From Acidimicrobiia bacterium (GTDB lineage Bacteria > Acidobacteriota > Vicinamibacteria > Vicinamibacterales > UBA2999): a stretch of DNA of 64,000 nucleotides. The stretch lies in the NCBI GenBank assembly GCA_016871275.1, contig VFZG01000010.1:1-64000 (forward strand). Direction: 5' to 3'. The notes under the pieces were generated by a model, which did no database searches, was not told the DNA's origin, and worked only from the letters and a program-made list of their open reading frames with translations. Shown here piece by piece: positions 34,375-42,163 of the stretch; the stretch's first letter is position 1; each line of letters starts with the position of its first letter. The position numbers and the translations under genes are program-made.

Positions 34375-35808
34375 TCAGCCGGCAACCGGATAGCGACGCA
34401 GGCGCCGGAAACCGAACCAGGCCAGGGCCAAGGATGGCAGCAGCAATGCCATGACGCCCGTCCCAACCCTTCCCCACAGGACGGCGGTCGATTCTTCGAC
34501 GAAGGTGAATGAGGGTAGCGTATCCAACGACGTGACCCTCGCCTTGGCGAAGATCAAGGGGACGAAGTGCGCACGCCATTGCGCGTGGAATGCGTCGAGC
34601 TGGGAAATGAAATGCCGGTGACGATCGACGCCAGATCCGGCGACGTCGTTCAGCGCGCTTTGCATCAGGATCGCGGGTGAGAAGAATCGAAGACGATCCA
34701 GGGTCTGCTGTTGCGCGGCAATCTGGCGCTCGTAGCGCTGTACGACGGGCCGCACGCGATTCTCCACGTCATCGTTGACGGCCACGCGGACGACGTTGAA
34801 GTCTGTCATCGCCTGGGCGGCATCCCCCGTCGCCAGTTCAGGATGGTCCTCGTAGTAGCGGGCGAGCAACTTGCTGCCCTCTTTGTTGGCCTCATCGCTG
34901 GCCTCGCGCACCGCCTGCACCATCTCGACTCTGGAGGGAACCGGGTAGAACGAGGTGGCGATCAGGTTGAACAATGACGGCGCGACCACGACCAGCGCCA
35001 GCCAGGTCGTTGCGAGGATCGTGGCGTTGGCCGTCGATGACTGCCCGAGGGAAGACACGCACACGGCCAGTCCGAACCAGAACGCCGCATAGGCGGTCAC
35101 GGCGACGATCCACATCAGCAAGCGCGGCACCGCGCCCGCGGCGGTGAGGTTGACGCCGGTGATCAGTAAGGCGGCTCCGGCAAGTACGACCAGCACACCC
35201 ACCAGCACTGTGGCGCGCACCGCGACCTTGCCCCGAACCAGGGTGCCCGTGCCGACCGGTTGTGACAACACCAGCGCGAGCGTGCCCTGCTCCTGCTCGG
35301 CGGACACCATGTTGTAGGTCAAGGCGAGGATCAGCAGCGGCAGGAAGAAGATGATCACGAAGGCCAGGTCGAAGCGTCCTGCCAGCAACCGGTTCGGATT
35401 CTCGATCTCGGTCGTTGAGACGATATTCTCGCGCGCGTCGGTCGAGACCTTGAAGTAGTAGGGCAGCAGGTCGCTCTGGCCGATGGCGAGAGCGGCAAGC
35501 GGCGCCGGTGGGAGCGTGGCGTACTTCGGCCCGAGGCGCCCACCCAGGCTGCTGGGGTTGCGCGGGTCGGCAAACGGTGACACCGACGCACCCGGCTGGC
35601 GCAGAGCGGTGATCTGCGTCTGCAGCGCATCGTAGCGCTTGGCCTGCTCGGCGGACGCATCCGCGATCGCCTGCTGCTGAAAGCGGACCCACCGCGCGCC
35701 GTTCCAGACGCCGTAGCCGATGGCGGCAGCGCACACCGCCGTGACGAGCCACAGCGTGGCATCGCCCGACAACAGCCGCCATTCGTGACGAAGGATTCGC
35801 GAGAACAT
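34375..35808 (-). CDS. ABC-2 type permease, DUF3526 family (second subunit)
   Basis: A 477-residue membrane protein with an N-terminal membrane helix, a large extracytoplasmic segment with coiled-coil character (AEQAKRYDALQTQITALRQ) and a group of helices around residues 175-320 containing MVSAEQEQGTLALVLSQPVG, the ABC-2 coupling motif. A second periplasmic stretch precedes the last helix. It pairs with the permease just upstream (TGATG overlap) and their ATPase. DUF3526 exporters often neighbour TonB receptors, as here. The substrate is unknown. Confidence 0.78.
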   Translation of the reverse strand: MFSRILRHEWRLLSGDATLWLVTAVCAAAIGYGVWNGARWVRFQQQAIADASAEQAKRYDALQTQITALRQPGASVSPFADPRNPSSLGGRLGPKYATLPPAPLAALAIGQSDLLPYYFKVSTDARENIVSTTEIENPNRLLAGRFDLAFVIIFFLPLLILALTYNMVSAEQEQGTLALVLSQPVGTGTLVRGKVAVRATVLVGVLVVLAGAALLITGVNLTAAGAVPRLLMWIVAVTAYAAFWFGLAVCVSSLGQSSTANATILATTWLALVVVAPSLFNLIATSFYPVPSRVEMVQAVREASDEANKEGSKLLARYYEDHPELATGDAAQAMTDFNVVRVAVNDDVENRVRPVVQRYERQIAAQQQTLDRLRFFSPAILMQSALNDVAGSGVDRHRHFISQLDAFHAQWRAHFVPLIFAKARVTSLDTLPSFTFVEESTAVLWGRVGTGVMALLLPSLALAWFGFRRLRRYPVAG

Positions 35809-37214
35809 CAGTCGACCTGCAGACGCGCCGTAGAGCGGAACAACACGAACGCGGACGCCGCGAACCAGGCGATCAGCACGATCAGGCTGGTGATGTAGTT
35901 GCCAAGCACCCACTGGGTTGGCGGTGCGGTGTATTCGAACTCCGGCACCTGCTCCCACAACGACCGGTCCGCCAGGTAGACCTGGCCCTTCTTCTGGTTC
36001 GCGGCGATGTCGGCGTTCAACACCCGCTGGATGTCGCGGCGATAGTTCTCAGCGGCGGCGACGAAGTCGCGATGCTGATTGAAGTCGGTGCCGGCGAGTC
36101 CCATCGAGAGCGAGCGGACGGCAAGCATCGGCGCGGCCATTCCCGCGGCCTGCAACACCCGGTTCTGCTGTTCGTACAGGTTGAACAGCCGGCCGAAGTG
36201 TTCGTCGAAGACCTCGTTGGCGTGCTCCTCGCCTTCCTGCAGCGAGATCCCCGAAAAGGCGATCGGCAGCGCGTCCACATGGTCGACGTTGTGCTCCTTG
36301 AACAGCGCCGCGCGCCGCACTTCGAGGCGTTGCGCGACGGCCTGCTGATCGCTCAGGTCTTCTTCGAGCGCGCGCTGGAACTGCACCGCGGATGGCGTGG
36401 GATGGAGCGCGCCGGCCAGGTCCGCGGCGGCGCGCGTGGCCAGCAAGCTGTTGGCGAACCAGAACGCCAGCAGGACGAGCAGCGAGACTCGGGAGGAACG
36501 CGTCGCCGCCGACACCGCCAGACCGATGGCGATCAGCGTGGCAAAGTACACGAGATACACGGCGATCATCCACGCCACGCGGCCGGCGTCCCCCGCCAGC
36601 AGCCCGCTCTCGGTGGTCCACATGAACGCCACCACGCCCAATACGGTGGCCGGCACCAGCACGATGGCCAGCGCGAGCGCGACGCCGGCGGCCTTGCCGA
36701 GCGCCAGCATCCGCGGCGACACGCCGAGGCTCATCAACTGGCGCAGCGTGCCCTGCTCGCGTTCCGCGGTGAAAGCCGAGAACGTCATCAGCACGACGAA
36801 CAGCGGCAGCAGCACCTGCAACACCTCGGCGCCCGTCATCTCGCCGAACCGCTGCACCGCGGTGCGATCCTGCGCCGGACGGAACTTGAAGTCGTTCTGC
36901 TTGTGCGCTTCCATCCACACCGCCACCCCCACATAGGGATCGATGCCGGTATCGACCATGGCGAGCTGGCTCTTCGGCTTGAACGCATACATGCCGTAAT
37001 GCGCGGCCGAGTGCGGATTCTTCTTGTCCTGGGCCAGCCACTGCGTCCGCGTGGCCGCTTGCGCCGTCTCGTGCTGCTTCGACAGCGAGCTGTAGTTGTT
37101 CCAGCCCACTGCCAGCGACAGCAGCGACAGCACCAGTACGACGCCGGCCAGAATCCGATAGCGGCCGTCGCGGGTCAGCTCGAGGAATTCTTTGCGCGCA
37201 ATCCGGCTAATCAT
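35808..37214 (-). CDS. ABC-2 type permease (first subunit)
   Basis: A 468-residue membrane protein with the same plan as the next gene: an initial helix (ILAGVVLVLSLLSLAVG), a periplasmic domain, a central membrane block containing FSAFTAEREQGTLRQLMSLGV, a long second periplasmic domain (about 270-420) and a final helix. The two permeases probably form a heterodimer. Its start overlaps the ATPase gene by 8 bp and its stop overlaps the second permease by 1 bp. Confidence 0.78.
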   Translation of the reverse strand: MISRIARKEFLELTRDGRYRILAGVVLVLSLLSLAVGWNNYSSLSKQHETAQAATRTQWLAQDKKNPHSAAHYGMYAFKPKSQLAMVDTGIDPYVGVAVWMEAHKQNDFKFRPAQDRTAVQRFGEMTGAEVLQVLLPLFVVLMTFSAFTAEREQGTLRQLMSLGVSPRMLALGKAAGVALALAIVLVPATVLGVVAFMWTTESGLLAGDAGRVAWMIAVYLVYFATLIAIGLAVSAATRSSRVSLLVLLAFWFANSLLATRAAADLAGALHPTPSAVQFQRALEEDLSDQQAVAQRLEVRRAALFKEHNVDHVDALPIAFSGISLQEGEEHANEVFDEHFGRLFNLYEQQNRVLQAAGMAAPMLAVRSLSMGLAGTDFNQHRDFVAAAENYRRDIQRVLNADIAANQKKGQVYLADRSLWEQVPEFEYTAPPTQWVLGNYITSLIVLIAWFAASAFVLFRSTARLQVD

Positions 37215-37911
37215 GCATGTGCTCCAGGTAGACGCGTTCCAGATCGGCGTGCGTGAACTCGTCGGTGCCGTGCACGGCGACCAGACGGCCGTGCTTCATG
37301 ATGCCGACCCGCGTGCCTGACTGCTTCGCGCGGAACAGATCGTGCGTCGCCATCAGCACGGCCACGCCGTCCGCGCTCAACTGCCTCAACAGGTCGGAGA
37401 ACTCGTTCGAGGCCTTCGGGTCGAGGCCCGAGGTCGGCTCATCGAGCAGCAGCGCCTTGGCGCCTTTGGCCAGCGCAATCGCGATGCCGACCTTCTGCCG
37501 CATGCCTTTCGAGTAGGTGCCGACCCGGCGCTCCGCCGCGCCATCTGGCAGCCCGACGCGCGCGAAGAACTCGAGCAGCTGTGATGCCGTGTAGTCCGGC
37601 CGCCCGGCGAGGGCTGCGAAGTACTCGAGGTTCTCGAGGCCCGTGAGATTGCGGTACAACATCACCGTCTCCGGGATGTAGGCCACGTACTTCTTCGTCT
37701 CCAGCGGCGCCTTGGTGACGTCGATGCCGTTGATGGTGGCGGAGCCCGACGTGGGCTCGATGAAATTCAGGAACAGGTTGATCGTGGTCGTCTTGCCTGC
37801 GCCGTTGGCGCCAAGCAGGCAGAACACTTCGCCGGGGGCAATGGTCAGGCGCAGCGCGTTCAACGCCACGACGTCGTTGTAGCGCTTGGTGAGATCGACC
37901 GCTGTCAGCAT
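37207..37911 (-). CDS. ABC-2 type exporter ATPase
   Basis: This 234-residue ATPase has Walker A LLGANGAGKTT, Q-loop YIPETVMLY, signature YSKGMRQKVGIAIAL, Walker B ALLLDEPTSGLD and switch His in ATHDLF, typical of DrrA/CcmA-like exporters. The C-terminus ends YLEHMHD with two His residues. First gene of the ATPase-permease-permease operon. The divergent cytochrome gene at 38078 shares the intergenic region with it, and candidate LytTR operator A lies 43 bp upstream. Confidence 0.88.
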   Translation of the reverse strand: MLTAVDLTKRYNDVVALNALRLTIAPGEVFCLLGANGAGKTTTINLFLNFIEPTSGSATINGIDVTKAPLETKKYVAYIPETVMLYRNLTGLENLEYFAALAGRPDYTASQLLEFFARVGLPDGAAERRVGTYSKGMRQKVGIAIALAKGAKALLLDEPTSGLDPKASNEFSDLLRQLSADGVAVLMATHDLFRAKQSGTRVGIMKHGRLVAVHGTDEFTHADLERVYLEHMHD

Positions 37912-37954
37912 GCCTCAGCAGAGCGCACCTGGCCGCCCGTCGTGAACCGGCACT

Positions 37955-37987
37955 CAACGAATGGTCGGGCGGGGCCGACGAGTGGCC
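37955..37987 (-). promoter_or_regulatory. Candidate LytTR operator A (ABC-2 exporter)
   Basis: CAACGAATGGTC (37955-37966) and CGACGAGTGGCC (37976-37987) are 21 bp apart, 43 bp before the ATPase start. The distal end lies 90 bp from the divergent cytochrome gene. Confidence 0.6.
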
Positions 37988-38077
37988 TGGGACAAGCCCC
38001 GATTGCGTCTCACCTGGGGCGAGAACCTGTCTCGTCTTCGATGAATCAGCCGCAAATCGGACATACTGTAAAAAGTG

Positions 38078-39043
38078 ATGGCCTTGCTGCTGGCGGTCGC
38101 GCTTGGAGCGCAGCCGCAACCCACAACCATTCCCGAAATGTGGAGCGCGTGGTGCGCGCGCTGTCACGCCCAGGACGGCAGCGGCAAGATCGCCGAGCCG
38201 ACGGTCACGGTGGAGCCGATGGACTTCACCGACTGCCGTCTGACCAGCGCCGAACCCGACGCCGACTGGGAGCGCGCCATCGCCAAGGGCGGTCCCGGCG
38301 TCGGCCTGTCACCGGAAATGCCGGCTTTTGAAGATTCGCTCACGCCGGAGCAGATCAGCGGATTCGTCCGCCACATGCGCGGGTTCTGCACCGACCGCGG
38401 CTGGCCGAGCGGCAACACCAACTTCCCGCGGCCGATCCTCACCGAAAAGGCGTTCCCGGAGAACGAGTTCCTGGTCCTCCCGGCGATCAGCCACGACCGT
38501 AACGACGTCGAGATCAAGGCACTCTACGAGCGGCGCGTCGGCAAGCGATCGATGTTCGAGATCGGCGTGCCGGTGGCCAACGACGGCGTCGACGAACTCG
38601 AGGCCGCCGTCAAGCACGCGTTGGTCAGCAACGACAGGTCCATCGTGTCGCTGGGATTCGAAACGGTGCTGTCCAGCAGCCTCGCGATCTTCGAGCCCTT
38701 CGCCAGCGCGGGGACCATGCTTCGCGATTGGTACGTGCAGGGCCAGATCAAGGTCGAGCTGCCCACCGATCGCGCCCGGGCCGACAGGGCGTTCGTCTAC
38801 AATGCCTACCTCGGGCGCGACACCAGTGCGGCCCCGACGACGTGGACGATTGGCGTGGAGATCAACGGCGAGAACGGCGAACTGGCATTCACGCCACAAG
38901 TCCGCAAGGGCCTGACGGGAACCGGAGCGCTGGCCGCGTCGCTCGGCGTGACGATCCCGATCAACAAGCGCGAGCAGCGAGGAGTGCGATGGGTCGGATA
39001 CTGGCTCTGGGAATACTTGGAGCCCTGGCGAGCGCGCAAGTAG
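38078..39043 (+). CDS. Cytochrome c with a C-terminal beta-rich domain
   Basis: This 321-residue exported protein has a monohaem domain at the N-terminus (CARCH near residue 26, likely axial Met in SPEMPAF near 89). The remaining 220 residues read like alternating beta strands of an outer-membrane-type or beta-sandwich domain (FEIGVPVANDGVDELEAAVK, LGFETVLSSSLAIFEPFA) ending in TIPINKREQRGVRWVGYWLW. I cannot assign that part to a family. A TACTGT box ends 8 nt before ATG 38078 (a GTG 3 nt earlier is also possible). It overlaps the next gene by 55 bp. Confidence 0.65.
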   Translation: MALLLAVALGAQPQPTTIPEMWSAWCARCHAQDGSGKIAEPTVTVEPMDFTDCRLTSAEPDADWERAIAKGGPGVGLSPEMPAFEDSLTPEQISGFVRHMRGFCTDRGWPSGNTNFPRPILTEKAFPENEFLVLPAISHDRNDVEIKALYERRVGKRSMFEIGVPVANDGVDELEAAVKHALVSNDRSIVSLGFETVLSSSLAIFEPFASAGTMLRDWYVQGQIKVELPTDRARADRAFVYNAYLGRDTSAAPTTWTIGVEINGENGELAFTPQVRKGLTGTGALAASLGVTIPINKREQRGVRWVGYWLWEYLEPWRARK

Positions 39044-39654
39044 CGCTCGCGCAGTCGGGCTCGATCACCGGCACGATCACGACGGCCGTCACAGGCCAGG
39101 CCCCGGTGCGCGTGACGATTGATCAGAAGGTCTGCGGCAGCGAACTGCCCGACGAGGCGATCGTGGTCGATGCCCGGGGCCGCCTGGCGAACGCGGTGGT
39201 GACCGTTGCAGGACTCAAGCGCGCCGGCGGGCGCGAGTCGATGGTGATGAACGAGAAATGCCGGTTTGCGCCGCGGGTCCAGGTAGCGCGGCCGAACGGG
39301 AGCGTCCGCACGTCCAGCAAGGATCCGGTGCTCCACACCACCCAGGCGCAATACGAAGACGGGCGCACCATCTTCAACGTCGGGTTGCCCGTGCCGGGCA
39401 TCACTATTACCAAGGCGGTCGGCCGCGCCGCCACCGTCCGCCTGCATTGCAACACGCATCCCTGGATGCGCGGGTGGCTGGTGGTCACCGACGAAGCGGC
39501 GGCGGTGTCAGGCGCCGACGGCAGGTTTACGATCGACAACGTGCCGCCCGGCACCTACCAGCTTCGTATCTGGCACGAAGCGCTGAAGTCCGCGAGCCAG
39601 ACCATCACCGTCGTGGCGGGCCAGCACACCGACGTGAAGTTCGAGCTGCGCTGA
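38989..39654 (+). CDS. Exported cupredoxin-like protein with a C-terminal regulatory-type beta domain
   Basis: This 221-residue protein has a signal peptide (about 1-21), an N-terminal cupredoxin-like domain whose end LHCNTHPWMRGWLVV contains Cys, His and Met spaced as in type 1 copper sites, and a C-terminal transthyretin-like domain (ADGRFTIDNVPPGTYQLRIW). It probably carries copper and acts in electron transfer with the haem protein upstream, whose gene it overlaps. ATG 38989 follows GAGGAG and lies inside the 3' end of that gene. Confidence 0.7.
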   Translation: MGRILALGILGALASAQVALAQSGSITGTITTAVTGQAPVRVTIDQKVCGSELPDEAIVVDARGRLANAVVTVAGLKRAGGRESMVMNEKCRFAPRVQVARPNGSVRTSSKDPVLHTTQAQYEDGRTIFNVGLPVPGITITKAVGRAATVRLHCNTHPWMRGWLVVTDEAAAVSGADGRFTIDNVPPGTYQLRIWHEALKSASQTITVVAGQHTDVKFELR

Positions 39655-39656
39655 CC

Positions 39657-40931
39657 TCACCGGATCGCGCGAAGCGTAGAGGCGGTCCGCCAGTACCAGG
39701 TGCCGTCAACCAGCGCCGGTGATGCCAGCGTCCGCTCGCCAAGCTCGTTGACATGCCGCAGCTTGAACGTCCGGCCGGCTTCGACCACGAACGTCTGCCC
39801 TTCATCGTTCGTGAAATAGACCTTGCCGTTGACGTGCACCGGCGATGCCGAGAAGCCCTCGCGGATCGCAACGCCAAGACGATCCTGGTAGACGGCCTTG
39901 CCGGTCGCCGCCTCGACCACCGTCAGGATGCTCTGCATGTCGTTGATCGTGTAGAGCAGGTCACCCACGATGAGGCCCGACGGCACGAACGGTGATCCGC
40001 GCGGCGAGCTCCACGCGACGTGCGTCTCGGTCACATCGCCGCTGCCGCCCGGCCGGATCGCCAGCGTCGGGCCCGCGCGGCCGGAAGAGGCAAACACCAG
40101 CCCGTGGCCGACGACCGGCGTGGGAATCACCTCGAAGCTCATGCCGCGAGCGGTCCACAGCTCCTTGCCCGAGGCCGGGTCGTAGGCCGCGACCCGGCGC
40201 TGGCTGCTCACAATCAACTCGTCGCGCTGTCCGGTGTTGATGACGACCGCGGTGCCCCAGCCGACTGTTTCGCTCCGCGGCGTCATCCAGATCGGGTCGC
40301 CGGTCTTCTTGTCGAACGCGCCGACGAACGCCGACTGTCCCGGCGGCGACGCAGGGTTGGCATCCTGATAGATGAAAATGCGGTCCTTGTAGAGCACAGG
40401 CGACCCCGCCGGGCCGTGGTAGTTGTCGATGATGCCGAACTTGCGCTGCCAGACGATCTTGCCGTTGAAGTCGAACGCGAACAGCCCGTGCCGTCCGAAC
40501 GATGCGTAAACCAGCTCGCCGTCGGTCGTCGGCGTGGCCGACGCGAAGCCGTTCTTCGCGTGCACGTACTCGACACCGTTCTGCGGAATGAACGTTTCCC
40601 ACAGCTGCTTGCCATCGGCGCGTGCAAACGCGAGCATCGACAGGCGCTCGCCGTTGCCATACCCGGTCGTGAGGAAGATGCGACCGCCCCAGACAACGGG
40701 CGATGAATTGCCGCGTCCGGACACGGTGGTCTTCCAGACGCTGGTGGTTGGCGACCACCGATCCGTGTACTGGCCGGCGGCCACATGGCCCTGACCGGAT
40801 GGCCCGCGCCAACGGGGCCAGTATTTCTGCCCCTCCCCGACGACCTCGATCATCCGTACTTCTACGGACTCGGATGCCGTCACCAGGGCCGCAGACAGCA
40901 CCGCAACCATCAGCAGAACGATCCGGGTCAT
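39657..40931 (-). CDS. Exported PQQ-like beta-propeller protein
   Basis: A 424-residue protein with a signal peptide (about 1-20) and repeated propeller blades of the PQQ enzyme-like type (GGRIFLTTGYGNGERL, DGELVYASFGRHGLFAFD, ASGKELWTARG). Catalytic residues of quinoprotein dehydrogenases are not evident, so a binding or scaffold role is likelier. It is convergent with the cupredoxin-like gene (2 bp gap) and divergent from the PD40 gene, with which it shares a 51-bp promoter region. Confidence 0.75.
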   Translation of the reverse strand: MTRIVLLMVAVLSAALVTASESVEVRMIEVVGEGQKYWPRWRGPSGQGHVAAGQYTDRWSPTTSVWKTTVSGRGNSSPVVWGGRIFLTTGYGNGERLSMLAFARADGKQLWETFIPQNGVEYVHAKNGFASATPTTDGELVYASFGRHGLFAFDFNGKIVWQRKFGIIDNYHGPAGSPVLYKDRIFIYQDANPASPPGQSAFVGAFDKKTGDPIWMTPRSETVGWGTAVVINTGQRDELIVSSQRRVAAYDPASGKELWTARGMSFEVIPTPVVGHGLVFASSGRAGPTLAIRPGGSGDVTETHVAWSSPRGSPFVPSGLIVGDLLYTINDMQSILTVVEAATGKAVYQDRLGVAIREGFSASPVHVNGKVYFTNDEGQTFVVEAGRTFKLRHVNELGERTLASPALVDGTWYWRTASTLRAIR

Positions 40932-40937
40932 CGGCCG

Positions 40938-40976
40938 ATCCTACGCTTTTCAGGGAGCATTGGTGCCCGATAAAAT
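40938..40976. promoter_or_regulatory. Two divergent leaderless promoters
   Basis: TAGGAT on the minus strand (40938-40943) ends 6 nt before ATG 40931; TAAAAT on the plus strand (40971-40976) ends 6 nt before ATG 40983. Neither start has a ribosome site. Confidence 0.5.
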
Positions 40977-40982
40977 GGGCGC

Positions 40983-42113
40983 ATGCGAATTCGGTTGTGG
41001 GCAGTGGTGTGTGGAGTCGTCTTGTGCACCGGATCGTTGGCGGCGCTCGACGAGCAAGCCGCCCCTGGTCAGGAGGAGCGGACGTTTCTGAGCCGCGTCC
41101 GACGGCTCACGGTTGAGGGCAAACGCGCCGGCGAAGGCTACTGGTCGCCCGACGGCAAGCGGCTGGTGTTCCAGAGCGAGCGCGAGCCAGACAATCCGTT
41201 CTACCAGATCTACGTGCTCGACCTGACGACCGGCGACACCAAGCGCATCTCGCCGGGATTCGGCAAGACGACGTGCGCGTTCTTCCGTCCGAACAGCAGC
41301 GAGATCCTGTTTGGATCCACGCATCTCGATCCCAGGTCGAAGCAGTGGCAGCAAGAGGAGCTCGATTTCCGCGCCAGCGGCCAGCAGCGCCGCTACGCCT
41401 GGGACTACGACGCGGCGTTCGACATCTTCGCGTTCGACGAGAAGACCAACACCATGAAGCAGCTCACCACCGCGACGGGCTACGACGCGGAAGCCGGCTA
41501 CTCCGCGGACGGTCAGTGGATCGTGTTCTCATCGATGCGCGACGCCTACAACCGCGCGCTGACGCCTGCGGAGCAGAAGCAGCTCGATCTCGATCCGTCG
41601 TACTTCGCCGAGGTCTACGTGATGAAGGCGGATGGCTCGCAACAGCGGCGGCTGACCACCGAGCCCGGCTACGACGGCGGCACGTTCTTCACGAGGGACG
41701 GCCGCATTGTATGGCGGCACTTCGACGAGGGCGGGCTGATCGCCAACGTCTGGACGATGAAGATCGACGGCACCGACAAGAAGCAGATCACCGATTTCGG
41801 GGCGATGAGCTGGGCGCCCTACGAACATCCATCGGGTGAGTACTTCCTGTTCGCGTCGAACAAGCTCGGCTTCGAGAACTTCGAAGTGTTCATGGTGGAT
41901 AAGGCGGGGCTGAAGGAACCGGTCCGCGTCACCTACTCGGACGGCTTCGACGGCCTGCCGGTGCCGTCGCCGGATGGCACGCAACTGTCGTGGACGTCGA
42001 GCCGCGCCGGCGGCACGGGGTCTGCCGGACAGATCTATCTCGCACAGTGGAATCACGCAGCAGCCATGGCGGCCCTGAAAGCCGCCGGCCCTCGTCAATC
42101 AAGCAACAAGTAA
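40983..42113 (+). CDS. Exported TolB-like PD40 propeller protein
   Basis: This 376-residue protein has a signal peptide (about 1-22) and five to six PD40 repeats (GYWSPDGKRLVFQSERE, GYSADGQWIVFSSM, PVPSPDGTQLSWTSSRAGG). It lacks the peptidase domain that often follows such propellers in S9 enzymes. It precedes an M28-PDZ peptidase by 50 bp on the same strand and may work with it on the cell surface or periplasm. Confidence 0.78.
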   Translation: MRIRLWAVVCGVVLCTGSLAALDEQAAPGQEERTFLSRVRRLTVEGKRAGEGYWSPDGKRLVFQSEREPDNPFYQIYVLDLTTGDTKRISPGFGKTTCAFFRPNSSEILFGSTHLDPRSKQWQQEELDFRASGQQRRYAWDYDAAFDIFAFDEKTNTMKQLTTATGYDAEAGYSADGQWIVFSSMRDAYNRALTPAEQKQLDLDPSYFAEVYVMKADGSQQRRLTTEPGYDGGTFFTRDGRIVWRHFDEGGLIANVWTMKIDGTDKKQITDFGAMSWAPYEHPSGEYFLFASNKLGFENFEVFMVDKAGLKEPVRVTYSDGFDGLPVPSPDGTQLSWTSSRAGGTGSAGQIYLAQWNHAAAMAALKAAGPRQSSNK

Positions 42114-42163
42114 GCCCGCCGGCTTCGCCGGGGCCACGGAGACACGAAGGCACGGAGTCTTTT

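Noticed and set aside
34281-34580. A 100-residue frame overlapping the end of the DUF3526 permease
   Set aside because: It is antisense/shadow-like, crosses the LytTR operator and lacks any domain.
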